A stretch of DNA of 47,541 nt. It comes from a virus. The notes beneath the pieces are model-generated. The model did not search any database. It had not been told where the DNA came from and was given only the letters and a program-made list of their open reading frames with translations. This document shows positions 9,298 to 17,212 of this stretch, in pieces. The DNA lies in the IMG/VR virus record IMGVR_UViG_3300024514_000008, positions 1 through 47,541 of that record; one strand, 5' to 3'. Every line of letters starts with the position of its first letter. Position 1 is the stretch's first letter. The translations under genes and the position numbers were made by a program.

Positions 9298-9837
9298 TTA
9301 ATTATAGTAGGATTGGGAAGAGTGATAATCATACTCAATAATCAGTTTATTTGAATATACCGTCCTGGCTGAGGCTAGTTCTAGGATATCTCTAGTCTCA
9401 TCTGCCTGATAAACACGGCTATTGTGAAAAAATACATTTCGTCCATCTGGAAATTCGGCTGGATTGTTATTTATCCATTTATTTAAGTCCTGAGCAGAAG
9501 CGTCCTCACGATCCATGCAGTCAGTTATAATTCTATGTGCGTCAGATACTTTGCTTAAGTCTGTGCAATATAAATAATAGATTAGTTGTTCACGTTTGCG
9601 GGGATAAAAAGGACCAACCCTAAATCTTACAAGACGCTCATATTGAATAAGCAGAGGATCTCCAACTCCAGGCGCTCCGATATAATTTTTAAAAACATCC
9701 TCTATATTTGTTGGACTTGTTGGAAAAATAGGAATCATTTGTTCATATCCACTCAAGATACCGAAGTCTGTAAGTTGACCATTAATATATTTATTAACAT
9801 AATATGGAGGAAACGCTGTTTGATTTACATTTGCCAT
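9298..9837 (-). CDS. Tail terminator protein candidate
   Basis: This 179-aa gene occupies the slot directly before the tail tube gene, where siphophages encode the protein that caps the tail tube and joins it to the head. The middle is basic and aromatic (RFRVGPFYPRKREQLIYYLY), and the C-terminal half ends in a hydrophobic strand (NKLIIEYDYH). It is separated by only 4 bp from the preceding gp10-like gene. The assignment rests on gene order and size; the sequence itself is not diagnostic. Confidence 0.65.
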   Translation of the reverse strand: MANVNQTAFPPYYVNKYINGQLTDFGILSGYEQMIPIFPTSPTNIEDVFKNYIGAPGVGDPLLIQYERLVRFRVGPFYPRKREQLIYYLYCTDLSKVSDAHRIITDCMDREDASAQDLNKWINNNPAEFPDGRNVFFHNSRVYQADETRDILELASARTVYSNKLIIEYDYHSSQSYYN

Positions 9838-9841
9838 AATC

Positions 9842-10516
9842 TTATTCTACCTCAACCTTTGCATTTGTAATCCATTTAAATCCAGTAGATACTCCAACGC
9901 TCTTACCGCCTTTTGCTCCAGCGGCAAAATTCTTTTTGTATATTCTAGGATTAGATATATAATCAATTAGACCGCTTGCTCTTAAAAATCCTTGTGTAAA
10001 ATAATTTCTCATAAATTCATCAAATGTTCTTTCAAATGAACCCTGAACTTCTTCTCCTCCAGGATTACGAACATTAACTGGTCTCCGTGTAAAAACTTCT
10101 TCCCCGCCTGCTCTGAATCTTAATGCAGTTCTTTTTGGTTTAATTAAAACAGGAATACCATTTTCCATAATTGATGCCTTGTTATAAAATGGAACAGTTC
10201 CGTCTTCAGCAACAGTTCTTGATTGTCTAAATGTAGAATTAATTGATAATCCAAGATTGCTTACGGTATAGTCAATATCAAATAATCTTGCTGACGGGCT
10301 GCCAGTTTGATACCATTCATAAACATGGTGTAAAGCGCTACTATTTGCTTTTGCTTCAACATCTATATATCTACCTAAAGTATATATAACGCCTTTGCCC
10401 ATATTATCTAAAAATATTTTTTTACCCTTATTAACCCCATCAAGAAAGCCAATAGAATAATTAGCAATATTTAAAATCTGTTTTTCAAAATCGTTAGTAG
10501 TCAGTGATACTCTCAT
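9842..10516 (-). CDS. Neck protein candidate (HK97 gp10-like position)
   Basis: This 224-aa protein starts MRVSLTTNDFEKQILNIANY, an N-terminal helix followed by a basic region with AALRFRAGGEEVF-like beta character (residues about 130-145). Its place between the head-closure candidate and the tail terminator candidate matches HK97-gp10/tail-completion proteins. It overlaps the upstream gene by one base (TAATG), so the connector genes are translationally coupled. The C-terminus is Gly/Lys-rich (FAAGAKGGKSVG). Confidence 0.6.
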   Translation of the reverse strand: MRVSLTTNDFEKQILNIANYSIGFLDGVNKGKKIFLDNMGKGVIYTLGRYIDVEAKANSSALHHVYEWYQTGSPSARLFDIDYTVSNLGLSINSTFRQSRTVAEDGTVPFYNKASIMENGIPVLIKPKRTALRFRAGGEEVFTRRPVNVRNPGGEEVQGSFERTFDEFMRNYFTQGFLRASGLIDYISNPRIYKKNFAAGAKGGKSVGVSTGFKWITNAKVEVE

Positions 10517-10965
10517 TAGTCATTAACATCCTGATTATCTGATCTACGCCACATCATTTTATAATACTCAATGTCTCCAAATGGACCAATAAAAGGTTCT
10601 AGCGTTCCAACCTCATAGATAGTTCCTTTACCTGTTCTTGGACCTGCTGTTTCTTTATAAATAATAAGATCGTTAGAACTTCTAATGTTAGTAATCAGTA
10701 TATTTGTTTCTGCATAAGGTTCATTAGTTGATGATACTCTAAGATCATTTTTTGTTCTAGATACTAGTTTATCTTTATATTGAATAAATATTTCAGGCTT
10801 GATTTCTTCTGTACCTGCCCCGCCAACTGGCGTAGCATTGCAGACAACAGTTCTGTCAAATACCCAATTTTTGTTAGCCTGACCGTATTGATTTTGCGTA
10901 ATAATAGGATAATAAATATCAGCCTTCATTGGGTATAAAAAATCTGTTGTCTCGCAAGAGTTCAT
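10516..10965 (-). CDS. Head closure protein candidate
   Basis: This 149-aa protein follows the adaptor gene with a one-base TAATG overlap. It starts MNSCETTDFLYPMKADIYYP. The pattern of short beta strands and the line KADIYYPIITQNQYGQANK resemble stoppers (SPP1 gp16 type), which often begin with a strand containing a Q-x-x-Y-G-Q turn. The role would be sealing the connector after DNA packaging. The call relies on context plus this weak resemblance. Confidence 0.55.
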   Translation of the reverse strand: MNSCETTDFLYPMKADIYYPIITQNQYGQANKNWVFDRTVVCNATPVGGAGTEEIKPEIFIQYKDKLVSRTKNDLRVSSTNEPYAETNILITNIRSSNDLIIYKETAGPRTGKGTIYEVGTLEPFIGPFGDIEYYKMMWRRSDNQDVND

Positions 10966-11957
10966 TATAAAACTCCTGGAGTGCCAAAGTTTGTTATGTA
11001 TTTCTGTAGAATTTTATCTACTAATATATTTCCAGTGCCTTCTAACGCAGACTTATCAATTTGAATTTTATATTGATCAGTAGAGTAGTTAGTAATATAC
11101 CTCTTATGGTATTCCATCTTACCGCACTTGATATCTTCAATTAACATTTTTGTAGCATCTTGAATTTCATATGGAACAACCTTATAGCCAGTTTCTAAAT
11201 GAAATAGATAATTAAATGTTACTGGAAATGTTACTCCAGGTGCGACTGCTAAAGTTACTGTGCTATCTTCTGTATCATAAAGATAGATTGAGTCTGATTC
11301 TCCAAGTGGAACTCCTTTTGGTGTTCCTATTTGACGAATATATGATTGATCGCCCATCTGGGTCCACTCTTTAAGAATGGATGTTTTATCTTTGCTAAGT
11401 AGATAAATCCATTGGCTATCGTTTTGTGTTTGTGGGGTAGCATCATAATCCCAAACAAGTTGATTATTTTCGTATGCTTTTAAAATTGTGTATGTTCTGT
11501 CCCAAATAGGCATGTAATCTGATCCATTACCATTTGTTTCATACCAAGAGCGCTCATAATAAAATCCGCCAGGTACTATAGAGTCAATAATTGCTCTTGC
11601 TATATTTTCCCACTCTGTATAGTTTGCAATATCTGTTGCTGTTCCATCTGCATTGGTCTGAGCCAATCTAATTGGATTAACATATGGTCTAGCAATATCT
11701 AGATTGTCTTCTACTACAATTTCTGCCTGTTCCCCATCAACAATAGAATAAATTGCTAAATAGTATGACTCATCATACGAGTTAAACATATTAGAAAGAG
11801 TATAACTAATTTGAGCATTGGCATCTGATGTTATATTTTCTTCTACTTCATTAACATTTCTTGTACCCTGATTAATAATTAATAGATACTCTGTATTAGC
11901 ATCTGGCACATCATATGTGATGGTCAGTGGGTATGGGGGTAAACGTAGAATCTGCAT
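10965..11957 (-). CDS. Head-tail connector/adaptor with N-terminal Ig-like region
   Basis: This 330-aa protein is longer than a usual gp6-type adaptor (100-200 aa). Residues 1-90 look like a beta-sandwich (LPPYPLTITYDVPDANTEYL and following strands), and residues about 100-330 carry an adaptor-like helical end with TKMLIEDIKCGKMEYHKRYI and VDKILQKYITNFGTPGVL. It lies between the 118-aa post-capsid gene and the stopper candidate. Inferred role: ring below the portal, with an extra exposed domain. It overlaps both neighbours by one base (TAATG). Confidence 0.55.
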   Translation of the reverse strand: MQILRLPPYPLTITYDVPDANTEYLLIINQGTRNVNEVEENITSDANAQISYTLSNMFNSYDESYYLAIYSIVDGEQAEIVVEDNLDIARPYVNPIRLAQTNADGTATDIANYTEWENIARAIIDSIVPGGFYYERSWYETNGNGSDYMPIWDRTYTILKAYENNQLVWDYDATPQTQNDSQWIYLLSKDKTSILKEWTQMGDQSYIRQIGTPKGVPLGESDSIYLYDTEDSTVTLAVAPGVTFPVTFNYLFHLETGYKVVPYEIQDATKMLIEDIKCGKMEYHKRYITNYSTDQYKIQIDKSALEGTGNILVDKILQKYITNFGTPGVL

Positions 11958-12313
11958 TAGATCTTACCGTAGTGTTTGGCTACCTCTGCTGGAGTTGCTT
12001 CACGAACAGATTTCTTGGTAAGCCACTTTACGGATGCCTCCTTTGTGACAATATTATATCCTTTTTCAAGGCTACCCACACCGTTCCAATAAATGTTTCC
12101 TTTTGAGAAAAGTGCTACCTTTTCTTTTGGAGTCATTGCTGCTGCTTTTCTTTCTTCTTCATCTTGTCTAGGAACAAAAGGAAGAATTGCCTCTAACAAT
12201 TCCTGCTTTGTAGTTGCTCCAAGAGTATCAATTTTGTTCTTTTTTGCATATGACTTTAATTCAAGAACAGTTTTCTTTGAAAATTCTTCTACTACTTCTT
12301 TTGTTGTTGCCAT
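11957..12313 (-). CDS. Post-capsid protein with SAP/Rho-N-like helix pair
   Basis: This 118-aa protein has an N-terminal segment, VLELKSYAKKNKIDTLGATT, that resembles the helix-extended-helix of SAP/Rho-N nucleic-acid-binding domains. The C-terminal half, WNGVGSLEKGYNIVTKEAS followed by a KSVREATPAEVAKHYG tail, resembles small proteins found after the capsid gene in actinophages. The function is unknown; it may sit at the head-tail interface. GGAGG precedes the ATG, and an upstream TGATATAAT lies at 12329-12337. Confidence 0.7.
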   Translation of the reverse strand: MATTKEVVEEFSKKTVLELKSYAKKNKIDTLGATTKQELLEAILPFVPRQDEEERKAAAMTPKEKVALFSKGNIYWNGVGSLEKGYNIVTKEASVKWLTKKSVREATPAEVAKHYGKI

Positions 12314-12328
12314 AAATCCTCCACTGCT

Positions 12329-12337
12329 ATTATATCA
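12329..12337 (-). promoter_or_regulatory. Extended -10 element TGATATAAT
   Basis: It lies 15 nt upstream of the 118-aa gene's ATG with a GGAGG between, so a short leader is predicted. It is identical to the elements at 7810 and 20851. Confidence 0.55.
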
Positions 12338-12343
12338 GAATTA

Positions 12344-12568
12344 CTATTTTCTACTTGCTCTTAATGTTTGTGGTTTTCTTATTCCTGCTGGAGTACCAGA
12401 TATTGTTATATTTTCACCAAATATAGGTGTTGGAATATTACCTAATACATTTGTTTGCATAATCATACCTTGTGGACCCATTACCATTACCCCACCAACT
12501 CCACCTACTGCAATTGCTCCATCGCCATCGTGTTGATGTGAGACTGTTGGATTTCCTGGATATGACAT
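12344..12568 (-). CDS. Stand-alone copy of the capsid protein N-terminal arm
   Basis: This 74-aa protein aligns over most of its length with the N-terminus of the major capsid protein upstream. Shared elements in the same order are YPGxPTVSHxHxGDGAxA, a GG pair, LGNIxTP and TPxGI. It lacks everything that follows, including the HK97 core. It has its own Shine-Dalgarno (AAGGAAA) and lies 71 bp after the capsid stop, past the hairpin at 12588-12618. It may be a decoration or assembly peptide that occupies the same capsid surface as the arm, or a duplication remnant; the intact frame and RBS favour a working gene. Confidence 0.8.
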   Translation of the reverse strand: MSYPGNPTVSHQHDGDGAIAVGGVGGVMVMGPQGMIMQTNVLGNIPTPIFGENITISGTPAGIRKPQTLRASRK

Positions 12569-12587
12569 TTTATTTCCTTAAGTGATA

Positions 12588-12618
12588 AGGGAGGACAGAT
12601 TTTTTGTCTGCCCTCCCT
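12588..12618 (-). terminator. Hairpin after the major capsid gene
   Basis: Arms AGGGAGGACAGA (12588-12599) and TCTGCCCTCCCT (12607-12618) pair over 12 bp with one mismatch around a 7-nt loop. It lies 22 nt beyond the capsid stop. On the minus strand the 3' side is TATCACTTAAGG, with no U-run, so it may stabilise the capsid mRNA 3' end or attenuate rather than fully terminate. Confidence 0.7.
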
Positions 12619-12639
12619 ATCGGTTAGTTTTTTAAACTA

Positions 12640-13779
12640 TTATGCGGTTGGATCAACTGCTGCATCTGCGTAAGCAACTGCATCAAGTTCTTCCCATTGA
12701 ATACCAAAGCGTACAAAGACGGTATACTCAATTGTATCCTTCTTTGGCTTGTATTCACGGTTTACAGTGATATCACGCTGGAAACCCCATACACGGTTTG
12801 CAGGGAATGTCAAGTCGACATAATCTGCTGGGTAGTAAGGAACTTCCATAACATCCACTCCGAGAACACGAGTTGTACGTGCTCCACCGAATGTCTGTCC
12901 CATACCATCAAGATAGTCTTGACGGTTACGCTCTGTACCACCAGTACGTGGAGCAAATGCTTCAGCAATAGCGTCAGCGAGTGTTCCGTTGTTCTTAACA
13001 ATACCTGCGAATGCATCAGTACCTGCGTAGAACTTTAGGTTCTGCTTTAGGGCACGATACTTACGTGGCATTGCAAGGATAATGTCCTGCATTACCTCTG
13101 TAGTCCAGTTGTCATCTGTAACTGTAACGGCTGCTTCGTGAGCATCTCCGTCATTTTCAACTTTGTGAACGAAACCTTCCATGATTGAAAGGAAGTCGCC
13201 AGTTGAACCATCACCGTTGATAGCGAGGTCTTCGATATCGTTAGCGAATGCGTTTGTCATCAAGCGAACTAGATGATCTTCAAGCGCACCACCTTCAATA
13301 TTGTCTTCAAGTGCTTCAGTTGAAACTTCCCAATCAAGACGAATCTTCTTGGTTGTGAGTTCTACCTTAGTAAATGTAGCACCAGCGTTTGTATAATTGT
13401 TGTTTGCCTGTGCAGCAGCACGAATTACACGTTCACCCACGTTAACTTTTTCAAGTTCCATGGTGTTTGCTCGCATAGTAACTCTACGACCATCTTTGGC
13501 GAGAACTGTTGCATCCCACACATAGTCGATGAAGCGGCGAGCCTGCTCTGGAAGGAGAATACCTCCTGGTGTACCAGTTGGATTAACTGCGTTTGGACCA
13601 GAAGTTACACCCCATTCAGGAGTAGCAATGTTACCCAAGTTTGCACCAATATCAGATGTGGATGGGTTGGTTGCTGTTGCACCACCGATATCACCTGAAG
13701 CGAAAGCACCATCACCTTGGTGGTTGTGCGATACTGTTGGAGAACCTGGATAGTTCTTTACGATTTCTTGTTCCGACAT
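12640..13779 (-). CDS. Major capsid protein (HK97 fold)
   Basis: This is the main shell protein, 379 aa from the ATG at 13779. That start has AGGAGG eight bases upstream, whereas an in-frame GTG at 13788 overlaps the Shine-Dalgarno. Residues 1-75 form a Gly/Pro/His-containing arm. The remainder has HK97-type features: RANTMELEKVNVGERVIRAA in the E-loop region, the long helix with DHLVRLMTNAFANDIEDLAI and GDGST, the P-domain segment, and a C-terminal A-domain strand FVRFGIQWEELDAVAYADA. It follows the protease-scaffold gene by 27 bp, the standard order. The N-terminal arm is duplicated as a separate gene downstream. Confidence 0.93.
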   Translation of the reverse strand: MSEQEIVKNYPGSPTVSHNHQGDGAFASGDIGGATATNPSTSDIGANLGNIATPEWGVTSGPNAVNPTGTPGGILLPEQARRFIDYVWDATVLAKDGRRVTMRANTMELEKVNVGERVIRAAAQANNNYTNAGATFTKVELTTKKIRLDWEVSTEALEDNIEGGALEDHLVRLMTNAFANDIEDLAINGDGSTGDFLSIMEGFVHKVENDGDAHEAAVTVTDDNWTTEVMQDIILAMPRKYRALKQNLKFYAGTDAFAGIVKNNGTLADAIAEAFAPRTGGTERNRQDYLDGMGQTFGGARTTRVLGVDVMEVPYYPADYVDLTFPANRVWGFQRDITVNREYKPKKDTIEYTVFVRFGIQWEELDAVAYADAAVDPTA

Positions 13780-13806
13780 ATTGTTCACCTCCTAAGTGAA
13801 TATACC

Positions 13807-15129
13807 TTAACTAAATAGGTCGGCATTTGTGAGGAAACGACCGCCCCATAGGGATTTTTGAACCTGACGTACAGGTTCCTGCACGATCTCGCCTAGATCG
13901 CCAGACTTGCGGAAAGCAGTATCTTTTTCTACAAGATCTACTCGCTTTCCAAACTCATTAAAAGTGCTCTTTACTTGGCTTACCTCACTTGCTACAGACT
14001 TTACTTCGCCTGTAACTGTTTCAAGAGACTTTGTAATTGCTTCAACATTGGCTTGCATAGCCTTTACTGTATCAGCAAGATTGCTCAAGGCATTAGTTAG
14101 AGAGTTATTAATTTCTTCCACAGACTTTGCAACTTCTGCTGTTGCATTAACAACTGCTTCTACTGCATCATCTGCTTCTTCAGCAACAGGAGCGTCTGCA
14201 ACAACTGCATCTGCTTCTGCCACTGCCTCTGCTACTGGCTCTTCCGCTGCTGCTTCTTCAGCAACAACTTCAGTAGCCTCTGCTACAGCATTATCTGCTG
14301 GAGCCTCGGGAGCAACCTCAACATTTTCAACTTTTGTTGCATCTGCGACAACTAGTGTCTCTTCTGCAATAACAGTTTCTTCTGTCATAGGATTTTCCTC
14401 CTTTGTAATCTTAATTGTCCTAATGCCTTTTGCACTATCAACTAAGAACTTTACGGTATCAATATCATTCTGATCTTCAACAAAGCCAATGTTTTTCATT
14501 GACCCGCTGCATGTTGGACATGATTCATCAGATTCTTTAGAGAGTCTTACAATATCATCAGTGTTGCACCAATAAACTGTATCAACTACAGTCTTTGCAA
14601 GGAATCCACCAATTTGTCCCTTTTCAATAGAAACAACATTAGCAAATTGATTTGCAGGATTATCTACAAGAGATAATTCATGCAATTCATATTCCTTAAC
14701 AATTCTTATTGCCTTTTCTAGTTCTTCATCGTAAGAGTCCATTGACTTTGTAATATTCCCTCCGATAGAAAAACCAGTTAGTGTGCCATCAAGAACTTTT
14801 TCCCAAGTATCTTGTGCACCCTTTGAAACATATGCAGAAACATAAACACCGCTATAAAAGTTTTTTGACTTTGGATCAAAATAACGATCTTCCTTAAATG
14901 AAACTACTTTGCCTACTGCTGTAGGTTGATGCATTTCACGTAAGTTACCACGGAATTTCTTAAATGCTTCAAGGCTGGCTTCTGTTGTAACAATGTCGTT
15001 TTGCTTATCAATATTATCTAGTGTCGCAAAGCCAGAAACAATTCTGCGTTCTTTGTCGACTTTTCCGATAGGCATCGAAAAGCGAACATTGTCGCCATCA
15101 GTAGTCCAGTGTGCTTTATTTATAGTCAT
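13807..15129 (-). CDS. Prohead protease fused to a scaffold-like domain (XkdF type)
   Basis: This 440-aa protein combines two functions that cut the scaffold and shape the prohead. Residues 1-175 resemble XkdF-type phage proteases: SGFATLDNIDKQNDIVTTEA, LREMHQ (candidate His), GTLTGFSIGGN and ELSLVDNPAN. Residues 185-220 hold a small Cys cluster (C-N-T-D, then CPTC). Residues 245-345 are an extreme Ala/Glu/Val repeat, followed by a coiled coil and a basic end, typical of scaffolding proteins. The internal methionine beginning MTEETVIAEE (near 14389) has GGAGG upstream, so a separate scaffold may also be made by internal initiation. TATAAT lies 9 nt before the ATG without a Shine-Dalgarno, so a leaderless mRNA is likely. 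Confidence 0.85.
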   Translation of the reverse strand: MTINKAHWTTDGDNVRFSMPIGKVDKERRIVSGFATLDNIDKQNDIVTTEASLEAFKKFRGNLREMHQPTAVGKVVSFKEDRYFDPKSKNFYSGVYVSAYVSKGAQDTWEKVLDGTLTGFSIGGNITKSMDSYDEELEKAIRIVKEYELHELSLVDNPANQFANVVSIEKGQIGGFLAKTVVDTVYWCNTDDIVRLSKESDESCPTCSGSMKNIGFVEDQNDIDTVKFLVDSAKGIRTIKITKEENPMTEETVIAEETLVVADATKVENVEVAPEAPADNAVAEATEVVAEEAAAEEPVAEAVAEADAVVADAPVAEEADDAVEAVVNATAEVAKSVEEINNSLTNALSNLADTVKAMQANVEAITKSLETVTGEVKSVASEVSQVKSTFNEFGKRVDLVEKDTAFRKSGDLGEIVQEPVRQVQKSLWGGRFLTNADLFS

Positions 15130-15138
15130 GGCAGTATT

Positions 15139-15147
15139 ATTATAGCA
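15139..15147 (-). promoter_or_regulatory. Extended -10 TGCTATAAT, leaderless spacing
   Basis: Nine bases separate the element from the ATG of the protease-scaffold gene, and no Shine-Dalgarno is present. Confidence 0.5.
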
Positions 15148-15170
15148 AACCTTTTGACATGTTTTCTCAA

Positions 15171-16802
15171 TTATTGAGACGCTCTACCTTCACCTTGTGG
15201 ATTTCTTCCATCAATGGTTGCAGGAGAGTCAGATACGTTATTTGCTCTTTCGGCATCTCTTTCACGGTTACCCGCTAAATTTGCACGAGCATCTGTTGCT
15301 TGTCTTGGAGTCATAGTAAATGGAGTGCTACCGTCACCGTCTGGTCTTGGTGGCAAATCTAACATTTCACGAGCCTCGTCAGGCGTAATAACCTGAGTCT
15401 TGACATATCTTTCAATAATTTGAGACTGAGCAATTTCATCCGTTAAGGTCATTTCATTAAACTTTAACTGAAGAATATCTGTTTTTTCTTTAATAATCTT
15501 ATTGACCATTTTTTCAAGTTGTGCTTGTGCTGGTCTAGCAACCTGTTCTTTAAATGTTCTATCTTGAGACATTGCTGCAGCAATAGCAGCAGAATCTGAA
15601 CCTCCAAGTTTAGAAATAGGAACTTGGTGTGCTACAAGAATATCATCACGGTTTTGTTTACGATATTTTTCAAACGATGCTTCTTGTACAGAAGTCTCAA
15701 CTGGATCCATCTTAAACTCAACCTTATTGTTGTCAGTATCTCCAGGAAGTGGGATATATAGGGTTCTATGGTTCTGACCCTTTAGACCTGTCTGCAAGAA
15801 TCTAAACATCTTATCTTCTGCGTCTGCAGAAAGTTTGGCACCTTTGACCGTAATGATATAACGTGGTGCACCCTTGTTTTGGAAATAATCAATATTATAT
15901 TGAGCAGCCAAAGAGTCTCCAATAAGAGAAGAAACTGCAGAAATAATATCTGGAATTCCATAATAGGTGTTTAAAGGAGAATACTCTTTGATATGAATAA
16001 TTTCATTTGGACGTGTATCTGTAGTCATTGGGTTTGGATTAGTTGCTCCAAAATTACGGAAATAAACAACCTTCTGTCCAATGATCTGAACAAATCCATC
16101 ACGAAGACGGCGTACACGAATAGTTGTAGATGGAATATGTCCTACATATCCAATCTCTCCAGATACTGTTCTTCCTATTTCTAAAAAGCCATTACCTGTA
16201 GCCTGAAGATCTGTATAAATTTTTTCCATTGTATTTGTAAATGAATCATCATCATTAAGTGACTCTAGCCACTCACGAATTTCTAGTTTCATTCTTTCAA
16301 TACGACGACGTGCTCTATCTACCGCTCCTGAATCACCATTAGTTTCAAAGCGAAGCATTGTGCGGTCTGTAATATCAAAACGATATCCAAGACCAACAAC
16401 ATTTTCTACTTTAGCATCAATGGCTGCGTGATTGGCAAAAGATGTATCATAATAACTTGCTAACTCATACATGTTGTATGGTGGTGTAATTACATCAAAT
16501 AGTCCATAACCATTTCGGTATACCGTTCCAGGATTAATCTGCTTAGAACCACTACCGTCTTGTCCCATTGGAATAGCGTTAGCATTTTCCAAATAACGGG
16601 CTGTTGGTTCTACCGCATTGTATCCGTAAACCTTAGAAACATTTCTTGTAGTTCTACGTTTAAAGTTTTGATCTAGTCCAGAATATTCTTTTAATATTGA
16701 CCAATCTTTTGTAAAAGGATCTTGTCCTTTAAATAAACTTTCAGGGTCTTCTTGTGTTTTAAGACTAGCCTGAATAAAATCATAATCGTATTGTTCGCTC
16801 AT
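15171..16802 (-). CDS. Portal protein
   Basis: At 543 aa it has the usual length for a siphophage portal, the dodecameric DNA gate at one capsid vertex. Supporting stretches are NHAAIDAKVENVVGLGYRF (clip/wing start), GNGFLEIGR, NEIIHIKEYSPLNTYYGIPD (the classic PBSX-type portal signature), FQNKGAPRYIITV and the helical stem and crown VAHQVPISKLGG with DIL before it. The C-terminal 60 residues are low complexity and rich in Asn, Arg and Asp. The ATG overlaps the stop of the 131-aa gene (ATGA). The expected upstream terminase is missing here: the next genes are a 131-aa gene and the LamG-like gene. Confidence 0.93.
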   Translation of the reverse strand: MSEQYDYDFIQASLKTQEDPESLFKGQDPFTKDWSILKEYSGLDQNFKRRTTRNVSKVYGYNAVEPTARYLENANAIPMGQDGSGSKQINPGTVYRNGYGLFDVITPPYNMYELASYYDTSFANHAAIDAKVENVVGLGYRFDITDRTMLRFETNGDSGAVDRARRRIERMKLEIREWLESLNDDDSFTNTMEKIYTDLQATGNGFLEIGRTVSGEIGYVGHIPSTTIRVRRLRDGFVQIIGQKVVYFRNFGATNPNPMTTDTRPNEIIHIKEYSPLNTYYGIPDIISAVSSLIGDSLAAQYNIDYFQNKGAPRYIITVKGAKLSADAEDKMFRFLQTGLKGQNHRTLYIPLPGDTDNNKVEFKMDPVETSVQEASFEKYRKQNRDDILVAHQVPISKLGGSDSAAIAAAMSQDRTFKEQVARPAQAQLEKMVNKIIKEKTDILQLKFNEMTLTDEIAQSQIIERYVKTQVITPDEAREMLDLPPRPDGDGSTPFTMTPRQATDARANLAGNRERDAERANNVSDSPATIDGRNPQGEGRASQ

Positions 16803-17194
16803 GAATCGTATGCTTCTCTTCCGTGAGTATCAAGTGTATCTTGTGCAGCCTTCCAAGCACCAAGATCGTTCATAGATGGAATAAGTCCACTCTTTAATCT
16901 ATCCATTTGTTCTGTATATTCTTCATCAGTAATTCTATTTAGTCCTGGTACGAATACCGCTTTTCCTTGACCGTCATCTCCATAGTGAACTGCAGCAGCC
17001 TTCAACTCTGCAATCTTAGAGATATCACCCTTCATAGATGGGATGTTTAATACATTTCCTTCGCCATCTGTAAACCATTTTCCATTTGCTTTCTTATAAA
17101 CATATAGTCCCCAGTCATAACTTTTAGGAATGACCTTACGGCGTACATTGCTTACAATGGGTTTACCAGTTTTTTGACTAATTAATGGATTCAT
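16799..17194 (-). CDS. Small pre-portal protein, unknown function
   Basis: This 131-aa protein is basic in its first 30 residues (GKPIVSNVRRKVIPKSYDWG) and then mixed. Residues about 30-60 (YVYKKANGKWFTDGEGNVLN) look like a beta hairpin with a glycine turn, and the C-terminus is helical. The position between the LamG-like protein and portal, coupled by ATGA, suggests a virion or packaging accessory role. Seven bases separate TGGTATACT from the ATG and no Shine-Dalgarno is visible, so the mRNA may be leaderless. Confidence 0.7.
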   Translation of the reverse strand: MNPLISQKTGKPIVSNVRRKVIPKSYDWGLYVYKKANGKWFTDGEGNVLNIPSMKGDISKIAELKAAAVHYGDDGQGKAVFVPGLNRITDEEYTEQMDRLKSGLIPSMNDLGAWKAAQDTLDTHGREAYDS

Positions 17195-17201
17195 GTACTA
17201 A

Positions 17202-17210
17202 AGTATACCA
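17202..17210 (-). promoter_or_regulatory. Extended -10 TGGTATACT, leaderless spacing
   Basis: It ends 7 nt before the ATG of the 131-aa gene, with no Shine-Dalgarno. A second TATAAT-like sequence lies just upstream (17211-17218). Confidence 0.45.
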
Positions 17211-17212
17211 GA

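Noticed and set aside
13907-14473. Antisense ORF of 188 codons across the protease-scaffold gene
   Set aside because: It is a shadow of the Ala/Glu-rich sense frame; Ser/Ala-rich composition mirrors the repeat, and it has no RBS or context.
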